A DNA stretch of 64,000 nucleotides from Micromonospora chaiyaphumensis (GTDB taxonomy: Bacteria > Actinomycetota > Actinomycetes > Mycobacteriales > Micromonosporaceae): positions 62,001-126,000 of the forward strand of contig NZ_FMCS01000008.1 of NCBI RefSeq assembly GCF_900091435.1, read 5' to 3'. Made by a program: the position numbers and the translations under genes. The notes under the pieces were generated by a model that made no database searches, was not told the origin of the DNA, and saw nothing but the letters and a program-made list of their open reading frames with translations. Below are positions 17,398 to 25,883 of this stretch, in pieces (within the stretch, counting starts at the first letter, position 1; every line of letters starts with the position of its first letter).

Positions 17398-20300
17398 CCT
17401 GCCCGGTGTGTGGAACCGTCGCCGTGCCCGGCGCGCGGTTCTGCCACAACTGCGGTGCCGCCCTGCCGGCCGCCGCCACGCTGCCCGCCGCCGAGCGGCG
17501 CGTGGTCACCGTGCTCTTCGGCGACCTCTCCGACTTCACCTCCTGGTCGGAGGACCTCGACCCGGAACGGGTCGGCGCGGTCACCGACCGCGTGCTGGCC
17601 GCCCTGGCGGGCGCGGTCAAGACCTTCGGCGGGCACGTCGACAAGCTCACCGGCGACGGGATCATGGCGGTCTTCGGCGCGCCGGTGGCGCACGAGGACG
17701 ACGCCGAGCGCGCCGTCCGCGCCGCGCTCTCCATGCAGCGGGCGGTCCGCCGGGTGCTCGACGACGAGCGGGGCGGCGGCGCGCCACTCGGCCTGCGGGT
17801 CGGGCTGAACACCGGCGACGTGATCGCCGGCATCCAGGCCGCGATCGAGTACACGGTCATCGGCGACACGGTGAACACGGCCGCCCGGCTCGCCGACGCC
17901 GCCGCCGTGGGCGCCGTCTACGCGGGCGGGCGCACCTCCGCCGCCACCCGGCACGTCGCCTCCTGGCGGGCGCTGCGCCCGCTGCGCCTCAAGGGCAAGC
18001 GCGAGCCGGTCGAGGCGTACGAGCTGCTGGGCCTGCTGGACGCGCCGGGCACCCGGTCCGGCCTCGGCGACGAGGCGCCCTTCGTGGGCCGGGAGACCGA
18101 GATCGGCCGCGTCGCCGGCCGGCTCGCCGAGGTCATCGACCGGGGCGAGCCCCGGGTGCTCCTGATGACCGCCGAGGCGGGCATCGGCAAGTCCCGGTTC
18201 GCCGCCGAGGTGGAGCGCCTCGCGGCGGGTTACGACGTCGGCGCCGGCCGGTACGCCGCGCACACCGGTGCCCGCGTCCTCTCCGTCCGCTGCGCCGCGT
18301 TCGGCGAGCGGCGCCGGCTCGCCCCCCTGGCCGACCTGGTCCGGGCGGCGGTCGGCCTGCCCAACGACGCCGCCACCGCGCTCACCCGGCCGGCCGTCGA
18401 GGAGCGGCTGCGCCGGCTCGGGCAGCGCCTCGGCCGGCTCCCCGGCGAGCTGCCCCCGCTCGCCATGGACCAGCTCCTGGCCCTGCTCGGGTACGCCGAA
18501 CTCCCCGCCGCCACCGAGAACGGCGAGTGGAACGCGGCCTCCCCGCCGCCGGACGCCGAGGCGGTGCCCAACGCGGTCGCCGGCCTCCTCAGCGCGCTGG
18601 CCCGCGAGGCGCCGCTGGTGATCGTGGTCGACGACCTGCACGACGCCACCGCCGAGACGATCAAGGCGCTCGCGCTGACCCTCAACCGGCTCACGGGCCC
18701 GGTGCTGGTGCTGCTGCTCGGCCGTCCCGAGCTGGTGCGCACCGCCGGCGCGCTGACCCGGGTCGCGGACGCCGAGGTGCACGCGCTGCCCCCGCTGCGC
18801 GGCGCCGACGCGTCCCGGCTGCTCACCAGCTATCTGGGCGGGGGCAAGCTGTCGCCGGCCGACGTGGACCGGCTGCTCGCCACCGCCCAGGGCAACCCGT
18901 TCTACCTGGCCGAGCTGGTCACCCTGCTGATGGAGCGCGGCGCGCTGACCGCCGGTCCGGGGCGGGACGCGAACGTCGGCTGGCGGCTCGCGCCGGGCTC
19001 GCTGGGCAGCCGGCTCCTCTCCCGCGACCTGGCGGCGGTGCTCGCGGCGCGTATCGACGCGCTGCCGCCGGACGCCCGCTCGGTGCTGCGGGACGCCGCC
19101 GTGGTCGGCGACACCGTGCCCGACGGCGCCCTGGAGGCGCTGCGTGAGCAGCGGGTCGGGCGGGACGGCCGGCCCGCCGCGGTGGCCGCGGTCGAGCTGG
19201 ACCGGGCCGTGGAGGAGCTGCTCCAACGCCGCATGCTGCACCGCACCCGCACCGGTTTCGCCTTCGCCACCCCGCTGATGCGGGAGGCCGCGTACGCGGG
19301 GGTGAGCAAGGCCGAGCTGGCCGAGCGGCACGCGGCGCTGGCCCGCTGGGCCGCGCCGGAGAGCGTCGTCGGGGCCGCCACGCCGCCCGGCGGGTTCACC
19401 GAGTCCGGCCGGGACGACTTCGTCGCCGAGCACGTCGAGCGGGCTGCCGCGCTCGCCGACGCGGTCAAGCTCCGGCCGGACGCGCCGGCCCGGGCGGTGG
19501 CCCCGCTCGGGGTGGCCGCGCTGGGCCGCGCCGCCCGCCGCGCGCTGCGGTCGGGGGAGCCGGCGATGGCCGTCGAGTACGCCGAGCGCGCCGCCGAGCT
19601 GGCCCGCGACGGGTTGCCGCTGGCCGACCGGGTGGTGCACGCCCGGGCGCTGCTCCAGATCGGCCGCCCGGCCGACGCGCTCGCCTTCGCCGAGAAGATC
19701 GCCGCCAACGCCGGGGACGCGGCGGCCACCCGGACCAGCGCCCTGCTGCTGGCCGGGCAGGCCCACCAGACGCTGGGTGACGCCGCCCGGGCCGAGCGGA
19801 GCTGGCAGGAGGCGCTGCAGGTGGCCACGGCAGCCAACCTGCCGACCATGCGCGCCTCGGCGATGCGCCGGCTCGGCATGGCCGACTTCATCGCCGGCCG
19901 GCTGGGCCAGGCGAGCAGCCGGCTGGCCGCCTCCTACCAGGTCAGCCTCGCCGCGAAGGACCCGCGCGGGCAGGCCTGGTCGTTGCAGAACCTGGCCTGG
20001 GTCTCCACCACCCGGGGCGACTTCGCCGGCACCGACGCGGTGCTCGGCCGGGCCGCCCGCCTCTTCGCCGAGCTGAAGGACCCGTACGGGCGGGCCTGGC
20101 TGCGCGGCACCACCGCGTTCGCCCGGCTGCTCGCGGGCCGGCTCCGCGAGGCGTGCCGGATGGCGCAGGTGTTCCTGCCGTTCGGCGAGCGCGTCGGCGA
20201 GGCGTGGGCGGTGGGCACCCTCCGCGCGGTCGAGGCGTACGCCACCGCCGAGCTGGGCGAACTGGGCGAGGCGGACCGCGCGGCCCGCCGGGCGTACCGG

Positions 20301-20975
20301 GAGTTCACCGAGGTCGGCGACGACTGGGGGCAGGGCTTCGCGCTGGTGGTGCGCGGCGTGGTGGCGCGTGGGCTGGGCGAGCCGGAGCACGCCGCCGACC
20401 TGCTCACCGACGCGCTCACGTACGCCGACCGCACGGCGCACCCGCTGCTCACCGGGATGGCGGGGACGCTGCGCGGCTTCGTGGCGCTGGACATGGGCGA
20501 CGCCGGGACGGCCGAGCGGGAGGCCCGTTCGGTGCTGACCACCGTGGAACCGCACAACCCGCAGGCCCCCGCCCAGGTGGCGCCCCGCGTGCTGCTCGCC
20601 ATGGCCCGGCTCGCGGCCGGCGACTCCGCGACCGCGGTCGGACTGCTCGCCCCGGTCGCCACCACCGCCGCCAACACCCCGTCGCTGCTCTTCTCCCGCC
20701 GGCAGACCATGGCCCGGTACGCGTCCGCGCTGCTCGCCCACGGCCAGCGCGAGCAGGCCCTGGACTGGGCGCAGCGGGCGGTGTCCGCGCCGGCCGAGGA
20801 CGTGCGCAGCCAGGTCATCGCGCGGATGGTGCTGGCCGAGGCGTTCGCCGCCTGCGGCCGCCCGACCGAGGCGCTGGCCAGCGCCGAGGAGGCGGTGCGG
20901 CTGGCGTACGCCACCGAGCAGCGCAGTGAGCGGGCCGTCGCCGACGCGCTCCGCGCCCGCCTCGCCGGCGGCTGA
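17394..20975 (+). CDS. Zinc-ribbon / class III adenylyl cyclase / AAA ATPase / TPR protein
   Basis: A 1193-residue multidomain signalling protein. A zinc ribbon (C3, C6, C17, C20) is followed by a class III cyclase domain (about 35-210) with metal aspartates 44 and 88, Lys84 and Thr154 as purine selectors, and Asn161/Arg165 for the transition state. The Lys/Thr pair is the class IIIb pattern, so it should make cAMP and might respond to bicarbonate. An AAA16-type ATPase follows (P-loop AEAGIGKSR near 261-269, VVDDL Walker B), then about 500 residues of helical TPR-like repeats. It has the build of a STAND-type regulator without a DNA-binding domain. GTG at 17394 overlaps the MBL gene. Confidence 0.92.
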   Translation: MTCPVCGTVAVPGARFCHNCGAALPAAATLPAAERRVVTVLFGDLSDFTSWSEDLDPERVGAVTDRVLAALAGAVKTFGGHVDKLTGDGIMAVFGAPVAHEDDAERAVRAALSMQRAVRRVLDDERGGGAPLGLRVGLNTGDVIAGIQAAIEYTVIGDTVNTAARLADAAAVGAVYAGGRTSAATRHVASWRALRPLRLKGKREPVEAYELLGLLDAPGTRSGLGDEAPFVGRETEIGRVAGRLAEVIDRGEPRVLLMTAEAGIGKSRFAAEVERLAAGYDVGAGRYAAHTGARVLSVRCAAFGERRRLAPLADLVRAAVGLPNDAATALTRPAVEERLRRLGQRLGRLPGELPPLAMDQLLALLGYAELPAATENGEWNAASPPPDAEAVPNAVAGLLSALAREAPLVIVVDDLHDATAETIKALALTLNRLTGPVLVLLLGRPELVRTAGALTRVADAEVHALPPLRGADASRLLTSYLGGGKLSPADVDRLLATAQGNPFYLAELVTLLMERGALTAGPGRDANVGWRLAPGSLGSRLLSRDLAAVLAARIDALPPDARSVLRDAAVVGDTVPDGALEALREQRVGRDGRPAAVAAVELDRAVEELLQRRMLHRTRTGFAFATPLMREAAYAGVSKAELAERHAALARWAAPESVVGAATPPGGFTESGRDDFVAEHVERAAALADAVKLRPDAPARAVAPLGVAALGRAARRALRSGEPAMAVEYAERAAELARDGLPLADRVVHARALLQIGRPADALAFAEKIAANAGDAAATRTSALLLAGQAHQTLGDAARAERSWQEALQVATAANLPTMRASAMRRLGMADFIAGRLGQASSRLAASYQVSLAAKDPRGQAWSLQNLAWVSTTRGDFAGTDAVLGRAARLFAELKDPYGRAWLRGTTAFARLLAGRLREACRMAQVFLPFGERVGEAWAVGTLRAVEAYATAELGELGEADRAARRAYREFTEVGDDWGQGFALVVRGVVARGLGEPEHAADLLTDALTYADRTAHPLLTGMAGTLRGFVALDMGDAGTAEREARSVLTTVEPHNPQAPAQVAPRVLLAMARLAAGDSATAVGLLAPVATTAANTPSLLFSRRQTMARYASALLAHGQREQALDWAQRAVSAPAEDVRSQVIARMVLAEAFAACGRPTEALASAEEAVRLAYATEQRSERAVADALRARLAGG

Positions 20976-21076
20976 TCCGGCCCGGTTCTGCCGGTTCCGG
21001 GGATGTGCCCGTCGGAGGGGGCGGATAGCGTGGGAGCGAGGGCCGTCCACGACGTCGGCCGCGGGTGGGAGGGACG

Positions 21077-21559
21077 ATGAGGCTGCCGCGCTCGGGCGCC
21101 GGCTGGACGATGGCGGTCTTCGGGCTCCTGGCGCTGCTGCTCGGCGCGCTGGGGCTGATCTGGCCGGAGACCCAGCTCCGCCTGCTCGGCTTCGAGGTGC
21201 CGGCCGAACGCGCCTCCGGTGACTACACCGGCACGTTCCTGACCGCGTCCTCGATGGCCTCGTTCAACATGGGCGTCTACTACCTGCTCGCGGTGGCCAC
21301 CGAGTGGCGGCCGTTCTACCGGTTCACCGTCTGGTTCCGGCTGGTCACCTTCACCGTCTTCAGCATCGCGGTGCTCTCCGACGTCGCACCGGGCCGCTTC
21401 TTCGGCGTCGCCGTCTGGGAGGGCCTGGGCGCTGTCGCGACCGCCGTCGGCCTGTGGTGGGACGCCCGCCGGGCGGCCACCGGGCCGGGCCGGCCGGCTG
21501 CGGCGGACGACACCGCGCCGGGCGCGGGCCCGGTTCCGGCCACCGACACGGTGCACTGA
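21077..21559 (+). CDS. Small integral membrane protein
   Basis: A 160-residue protein with about four membrane helices (14-35, 55-75, 82-105, 108-128) and a Pro/Ala-rich cytoplasmic tail. FYRFTVWFRLVTF in the third helix and the WWDAR after the fourth resemble small DoxX-like or DUF4345-type membrane proteins, but I cannot name a family. GGGAGGG sits four bases before the ATG at 21077; a GTG at 21065 is less well placed. TAGCGT at about 21026 may be its promoter. Function unknown. Confidence 0.75.
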   Translation: MRLPRSGAGWTMAVFGLLALLLGALGLIWPETQLRLLGFEVPAERASGDYTGTFLTASSMASFNMGVYYLLAVATEWRPFYRFTVWFRLVTFTVFSIAVLSDVAPGRFFGVAVWEGLGAVATAVGLWWDARRAATGPGRPAAADDTAPGAGPVPATDTVH

Positions 21560-21589
21560 GCGACCGGAACCGTTGGGTATTTTCGAGTC

Positions 21590-23104
21590 GTGACCGAGAC
21601 CCCGCCCGGCGCCCTGCGGCTGCCCATCGTGCCCGGTCTGACCGATCTGGAGGTCTTCGCCCGGGGCGGCTACGCCACCGTCTACCGGGCCACCCAGATC
21701 TCGGTGGGGCGCGAGGTCGCGGTCAAGGTGGAGAACCGCACGCTGGACAGCGAGCGGGACCAGGCGCGCTTCCTGCGCGAGGCGCGGGCCGCCGGCAAGA
21801 TGTCCTCCCACCCGCACGTGGTGGACCTCTTCGACGTCGGGGTCACCGTCGACCAGCACCCCTACCTGATCATGGAGCTCTGCGACGGCTCGTACGCGGA
21901 GCGGATGCGCCGGCGCCCGCTGGGCGCGGTGGAGGCCCGCGACCTCGGCGTGAAGATCGCCGACGCGCTGGCTCACTCGCACGCGGCCGGCGTGCTCCAC
22001 CGGGACGTCAAGCCCGCCAACATCCTCTACTCGCACTTCAACCCGGCGGTGCTGGCCGACTTCGGGCTGGCGGTCCTGGCCGAGGTGCGCGACGCCTCGG
22101 TCACCCTCGAGGTGCTCACCCCGGCCTACGCGCCGCCGGAGATGTTCAGCCACAGCCCGCCCAGCCCGGCCGTCGACGTCTACGCGCTCTGCGCCACCCT
22201 CTACGCGGTGATGCACGGCCGCCCGCCGCGCTGGCAGTCCGAGCGCAACCCGAGCCTGGTCACCGTGCTGGAGATGTTCCAGCAGCCGATCCCCGGCCTG
22301 CCCGGCGTGCCGGACGAGCTGGTCGACGTGCTGCGGCTGGGCATGGCCAACGACCCGGGCGAGCGTCCCTCCGCCGTCGAGCTGGGCGGCATGCTCGCCG
22401 CGCTTCCGCTGGATCCGGGCGCCGCGCCGGTGAGCGGCGCGCCCTATCCGGGGCCTCCGGTCAGTGGCGGCCCGGGCGGCCACCCGCTGAGCCGCACCGG
22501 CCAGCCGAGCCCGCGCCCGCCGACGGACGACGCCCACCCCACCGTGCCGACCCGGAGCCGGCGCTGGCCCCGGCGCTGGTTCCTCGGCGGGGCCGGGGTG
22601 CTCGCGCTCGCCGCGTCGGCCGGCACCGGCGCCTGGCTGGCCGGTGGCGCGCCGACCGTGGTGTCGCCGACACCGGTGGCCAGCGGGGCGGTCGAGCCGT
22701 CCGGGGCGAGGGTGTCACCCGGCTGCGCGGCGGGCGACGTCCGGCTGCCGGCGGGCGCCCACTGCGCGTCCGAACTGGAGTGTTACGGCCCGGTACGCCT
22801 GCGCAGTGACCGGGCCGAGGCGACCCGCGTGCCCTGCGACGGCCGGCACACCTGGGAGACCTACGCCGAGGGTGACCTGCCGGCCGCGCTGGCCGGGGCG
22901 GGCCACGACGCGGTGGTCGCCGACCCGGCCGTCCAGCAGGTCTGCAGCGTCAGCACCTTCCGGCTGGCCAGCGGCATCCGGCAGGTGGCCGGCTGGAACC
23001 TGGAGGTGCTGCCGCCGGCCGGGACCGGCCTGGACCGCACCTACCGGTGCCTGGCGGGGCGGGGCGTGGACGCGCTGGCCGTGCCGACCCTCACCGGTCG
23101 CTGA
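21590..23104 (+). CDS. Membrane serine/threonine protein kinase
   Basis: A 504-residue eukaryotic-like kinase. The catalytic domain (about 14-270) has the glycine loop FARGGYATVYRA, VAVK (Lys46), HRDVKPANIL (Asp139, Lys141) and ADFGLAV (Asp157), with TPAYAPPE near the activation segment. A Pro-rich linker leads to one membrane helix (about 330-352) and a roughly 150-residue outer domain with five cysteines, not a PASTA repeat. The glycine loop lacks the usual first-Gly spacing (ARGGYA), but key catalytic residues are intact. TATTTT at 21578-21583 ends six bases before the GTG: leaderless. Its last 14 bases overlap the converging repeat-protein gene. Confidence 0.92.
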   Translation: MTETPPGALRLPIVPGLTDLEVFARGGYATVYRATQISVGREVAVKVENRTLDSERDQARFLREARAAGKMSSHPHVVDLFDVGVTVDQHPYLIMELCDGSYAERMRRRPLGAVEARDLGVKIADALAHSHAAGVLHRDVKPANILYSHFNPAVLADFGLAVLAEVRDASVTLEVLTPAYAPPEMFSHSPPSPAVDVYALCATLYAVMHGRPPRWQSERNPSLVTVLEMFQQPIPGLPGVPDELVDVLRLGMANDPGERPSAVELGGMLAALPLDPGAAPVSGAPYPGPPVSGGPGGHPLSRTGQPSPRPPTDDAHPTVPTRSRRWPRRWFLGGAGVLALAASAGTGAWLAGGAPTVVSPTPVASGAVEPSGARVSPGCAAGDVRLPAGAHCASELECYGPVRLRSDRAEATRVPCDGRHTWETYAEGDLPAALAGAGHDAVVADPAVQQVCSVSTFRLASGIRQVAGWNLEVLPPAGTGLDRTYRCLAGRGVDALAVPTLTGR

Positions 23105-23558
23105 CCCCGTTCGCGGCCCGCTGCTGCCGCACCGCCCGCGGGTCGAGTGCGGCCAGGGTGTCGGCGTCGCCCGGGTGGCCGCCGCCGGCCGCCCGCAGGT
23201 CCCGGACCGCCCGCGGGTCGAGCGCCTCCAACGTGTCGGCGTCGCCCGCGTAGCCGCCGGCCGGCGTGCGGAGCTGCCGGACCGCCCGGGGGTCGATGGC
23301 CTCCAGCGTGTCGGCGTCGACCCCGTAGGCCGCCGGAACCGGCCACTCGTCGCTGGGGGTGTCGGCGCGGGGAGGTGCCTGCCGGGCGGCGGTGACCGTC
23401 ACCCCGGCGATCATGCCGAGCAGCACGCAGACCAGGGCCAGCACCACCGACAGGATGCCGGCCGGGCGCCACGCCACCAACGTCACCAGGGCCGCCACCG
23501 CCGCCAGCGACGCGACGACGGCCTTGACCCGCGCATCGGGCTTCGGGAACGAACTCAC
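23091..23558 (-). CDS. Membrane protein with three tandem 25-residue repeats
   Basis: A 155-residue protein: two membrane helices (about 14-29 and 33-56) in a hairpin, a short linker, then three consecutive units of exactly 25 residues filling the last 75 residues. Each unit starts DADTLxA(I/L)DPRAVR, followed by (Q/D)xR and a Gly/Ala-rich spacer. The C-terminal units should be cytoplasmic, charged and helical. I know no family for it. The gene ends inside the 3' end of the kinase gene on the other strand (14-bp overlap), so the two cannot be separated by a terminator. It may be a kinase partner, but this is only suggested by position. Confidence 0.75.
   Translation of the reverse strand: MSSFPKPDARVKAVVASLAAVAALVTLVAWRPAGILSVVLALVCVLLGMIAGVTVTAARQAPPRADTPSDEWPVPAAYGVDADTLEAIDPRAVRQLRTPAGGYAGDADTLEALDPRAVRDLRAAGGGHPGDADTLAALDPRAVRQQRAANGVSDR
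23094..23318. repeat. Three tandem 75-bp coding repeats
   Basis: Units at 23094-23168, 23169-23243 and 23244-23318 encode the three 25-residue repeats of the minus-strand protein. They share most of their first 45 bases and diverge in the spacer, as expected of repeats kept under coding selection. The last few bases also encode the end of the kinase on the plus strand. Confidence 0.85.
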
Positions 23559-23814
23559 CCGACAAGCATGGCCCAGGGCGTCGAACTGTCAACCGCCGGA
23601 CCCGGGCGGCCTGCCGCCGGCGGGTTGGCGGCGCCGGTCACCCTCCACTGCGGAGGGCGGCTAAAAGCGTCGATCAAGACATCTTCGTTACATCAATCGG
23701 CAATCTGTCGCTTCTGCCCGCGTTTGAGGGCCGACTCCGGCTGTCCCCGCTCCCTAGAGTGACCGGTGTCGAGGCCTCCTCGACGGACCCCGTTCCCCAC
23801 CGGAAGGCAGCCAC

Positions 23815-25599
23815 ATGCCACGTGCAATCCGGTCCCTCACCGCAACAGGGATCGCCGGCATCGTCCTCGCCGGATCGGCGGTCGCGCCCGCCGCGGCCGC
23901 GGCCGCGACGCCGCAACCGCCGGCGTACGACCGGACCAGCGCCGCCGAGGCGCGCCGGGTCGACCGCGTGCCCACGCCGAAGCTCGACTGGTACGCCTGC
24001 TACGACTACGCCGAGTGCGCCACCGTCCGGCTTCCGCTCGACTACGACAAGCCGAGGGGCGCCACCACCGAGGTCGCGCTGCTCCGTGTCAAGGCCCGCG
24101 ACCAGCAGCACCGGATCGGCAGCCTGTTCCTCAACCCGGGCGGCCCGGGCGGCTCCGGCACCAGCATCGCGCTCGCCGCACCGTACTTCCTCGGCGACGA
24201 CCTGCTCGACCGCTTCGACGTCGTCGGCGTCGACCCGCGCGGCATCGCCGCCAGCGACAACATCCGGTGCTTCCGGTCGGTGAAGGACCAGACCCGGGCG
24301 TACGCCGGGCTGAACGTCGCCTTCCCCGTCACGAAGGCCGAGGAGAAGGCGTACGTCGCGGCGTCGAAGGCGGTCGGCAGGGGCTGCTCGACCACCGGGA
24401 AACCGCTCACCGGCGCGGCGTCCACCGCCGAGGTGGCCCGCGACATGGACGTGCTGCGCCGCGCGGTCGGCGACCGGAAGCTGAGCTACCTGGGCTTCAG
24501 CTACGGCACCGCGCTCGGGCAGTACTACGCCAACATGTTCCCGGACCGGTTCCGTGCCCTGGCGGTCGACGGCGTGCTCAACCCGAACGCCTGGATCGGC
24601 CAGGGCCGGGCCCGCAACCAGCTCCAGGAGACCCGGCTGCGCAGCGCCGACGGCGCGTACCGCGCGCTGCACGAGATCCTGGTCCGGTGCGCGAAGACCG
24701 GTGCGGAGAAGTGCACGCTGGCCTCCGGCGGTGACCCGGTCGCCGCGTACGAGACGGTGGCGCGGCGGCTGCGTGAGAAGCCGCTCGTGGTGGACGATCC
24801 GGACCTCGGGCAGTTCACCGTCGGCTACGCCGACTTCGTCGGCGCCACCCTCAGCTACCTCTACGACCCGAGCGGCTGGCAGTACATCGTGGACCTCACC
24901 GGCGAGCTGCTGGTGCTGACCGACCCGGCCGCCACCGCGTCCGGCCGGGCGGAGGCGCGCACCGCCGTCGCGCAACGGGCGGCGAAGGCGCGCCAGCAGC
25001 GGGGCTACGACTTCCCGTACGAGAACGGGCTGGAGACGTTCCTGACCGTGGACTGCACCGACGGCTACCACCCGAAGAGCGCGGACGCCTGGCCGGCGCT
25101 GTCGGCGCGGGAGGACCGGCGGGCGCCGTACTTCGGCCGGGCCTGGGCCTGGGGCACGGCGCCCTGCGCCCGCAACGCCTGGACGGTGCGGGACGAGGAC
25201 GCGTACACCGGGCCGTTCGACCGGACCAGCGCCGCCCCGGTGCTGGTCGTCGGCAACTACTGGGACCCGGCGACCAACTACCAGGGCGCGGTCAGCTCGG
25301 CGAAGCTGCTGCCCAACAGCCGGCTGCTGAGCAGCGACAGCTGGGGGCACACCGCCTACGGCACCTCGGCCTGCGTGACCGGCGCGGTCGACGCGTACCT
25401 GCTCCGGGGGACGCTGCCGGCCGGGGGCACGGTCTGCACCGGTGACGCGCAGCCGTTCCAGGAGGAGCCGGCGGCCACCCGGGCGGAGGCGTCGAAGCGC
25501 GATCTGGCCCGGGCCGGCGCGCCGGGCCGGGGCGAGCCGAAGCGGCTGCCGCCGGTGGTGGCGCCGCTGCCGGTGGCCGGCACGCTGACCGCGCGCTGA
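23815..25599 (+). CDS. Secreted TAP-like alpha/beta hydrolase (tripeptidyl aminopeptidase family)
   Basis: A 594-residue exported serine hydrolase of the SlpD/SlpE/TAP family, which in Streptomyces removes tripeptides from secreted proteins and peptides. The signal peptide is 1-30 (Ala-rich cleavage zone). Motifs are FLNPGGPGGSG (oxyanion hole, about 106-115), VGVDPRG, the nucleophile elbow GFSYG with Ser229, Asp in GNYWDPATNY and His in SWGHTAYG. A TAP-like C-terminal domain follows, ending in a Pro/Arg tail. A TAGAGT -10-like box at 23755-23760 gives a leader of about 45 nt. Monocistronic, with a strong terminator behind. Confidence 0.93.
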   Translation: MPRAIRSLTATGIAGIVLAGSAVAPAAAAAATPQPPAYDRTSAAEARRVDRVPTPKLDWYACYDYAECATVRLPLDYDKPRGATTEVALLRVKARDQQHRIGSLFLNPGGPGGSGTSIALAAPYFLGDDLLDRFDVVGVDPRGIAASDNIRCFRSVKDQTRAYAGLNVAFPVTKAEEKAYVAASKAVGRGCSTTGKPLTGAASTAEVARDMDVLRRAVGDRKLSYLGFSYGTALGQYYANMFPDRFRALAVDGVLNPNAWIGQGRARNQLQETRLRSADGAYRALHEILVRCAKTGAEKCTLASGGDPVAAYETVARRLREKPLVVDDPDLGQFTVGYADFVGATLSYLYDPSGWQYIVDLTGELLVLTDPAATASGRAEARTAVAQRAAKARQQRGYDFPYENGLETFLTVDCTDGYHPKSADAWPALSAREDRRAPYFGRAWAWGTAPCARNAWTVRDEDAYTGPFDRTSAAPVLVVGNYWDPATNYQGAVSSAKLLPNSRLLSSDSWGHTAYGTSACVTGAVDAYLLRGTLPAGGTVCTGDAQPFQEEPAATRAEASKRDLARAGAPGRGEPKRLPPVVAPLPVAGTLTAR

Positions 25600-25605
25600 C
25601 GGACC

Positions 25606-25647
25606 CCCGGGGTGCGGCGGGTGATCGGGCACCCACCGCACCCCGGG
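25606..25647 (+). terminator. Terminator of the TAP-like hydrolase gene
   Basis: An 18-bp stem with one mismatch (25606-25623 with 25630-25647) and a 6-nt loop, 7 bp past the stop. Confidence 0.8.
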
Positions 25648-25883
25648 CTCCCGTCCGGGGGCTTCCTCCGCCATCATGTCGCGCAGCAGGTCGGCGTGCT
25701 CGGCGGCGCTGGTCTCCCAGGCCGCCACGACGGGGCACCGCGCAGCCGGTTCGGCGGGTTAGAGTACGGCCGCACCTTGCTCCGGCCGATCCCCCGGCCC
25801 GGGAGCGAGGGCGTTCCGCCGCCGTGATCCGCCCTCTGGCGACCGGCGGCCCTCGACCTCCCGACCGAGGAGATCCCGAACCC

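Noticed and set aside
19934..22537. Large minus-strand frame across the cyclase-kinase region
   Set aside because: Antisense shadow spanning three unrelated plus-strand genes; Arg/Gly-rich without hydrophobic pattern.
23094..23318. CRISPR-like array
   Set aside because: The 75-bp units are contiguous coding repeats in frame, without spacers.
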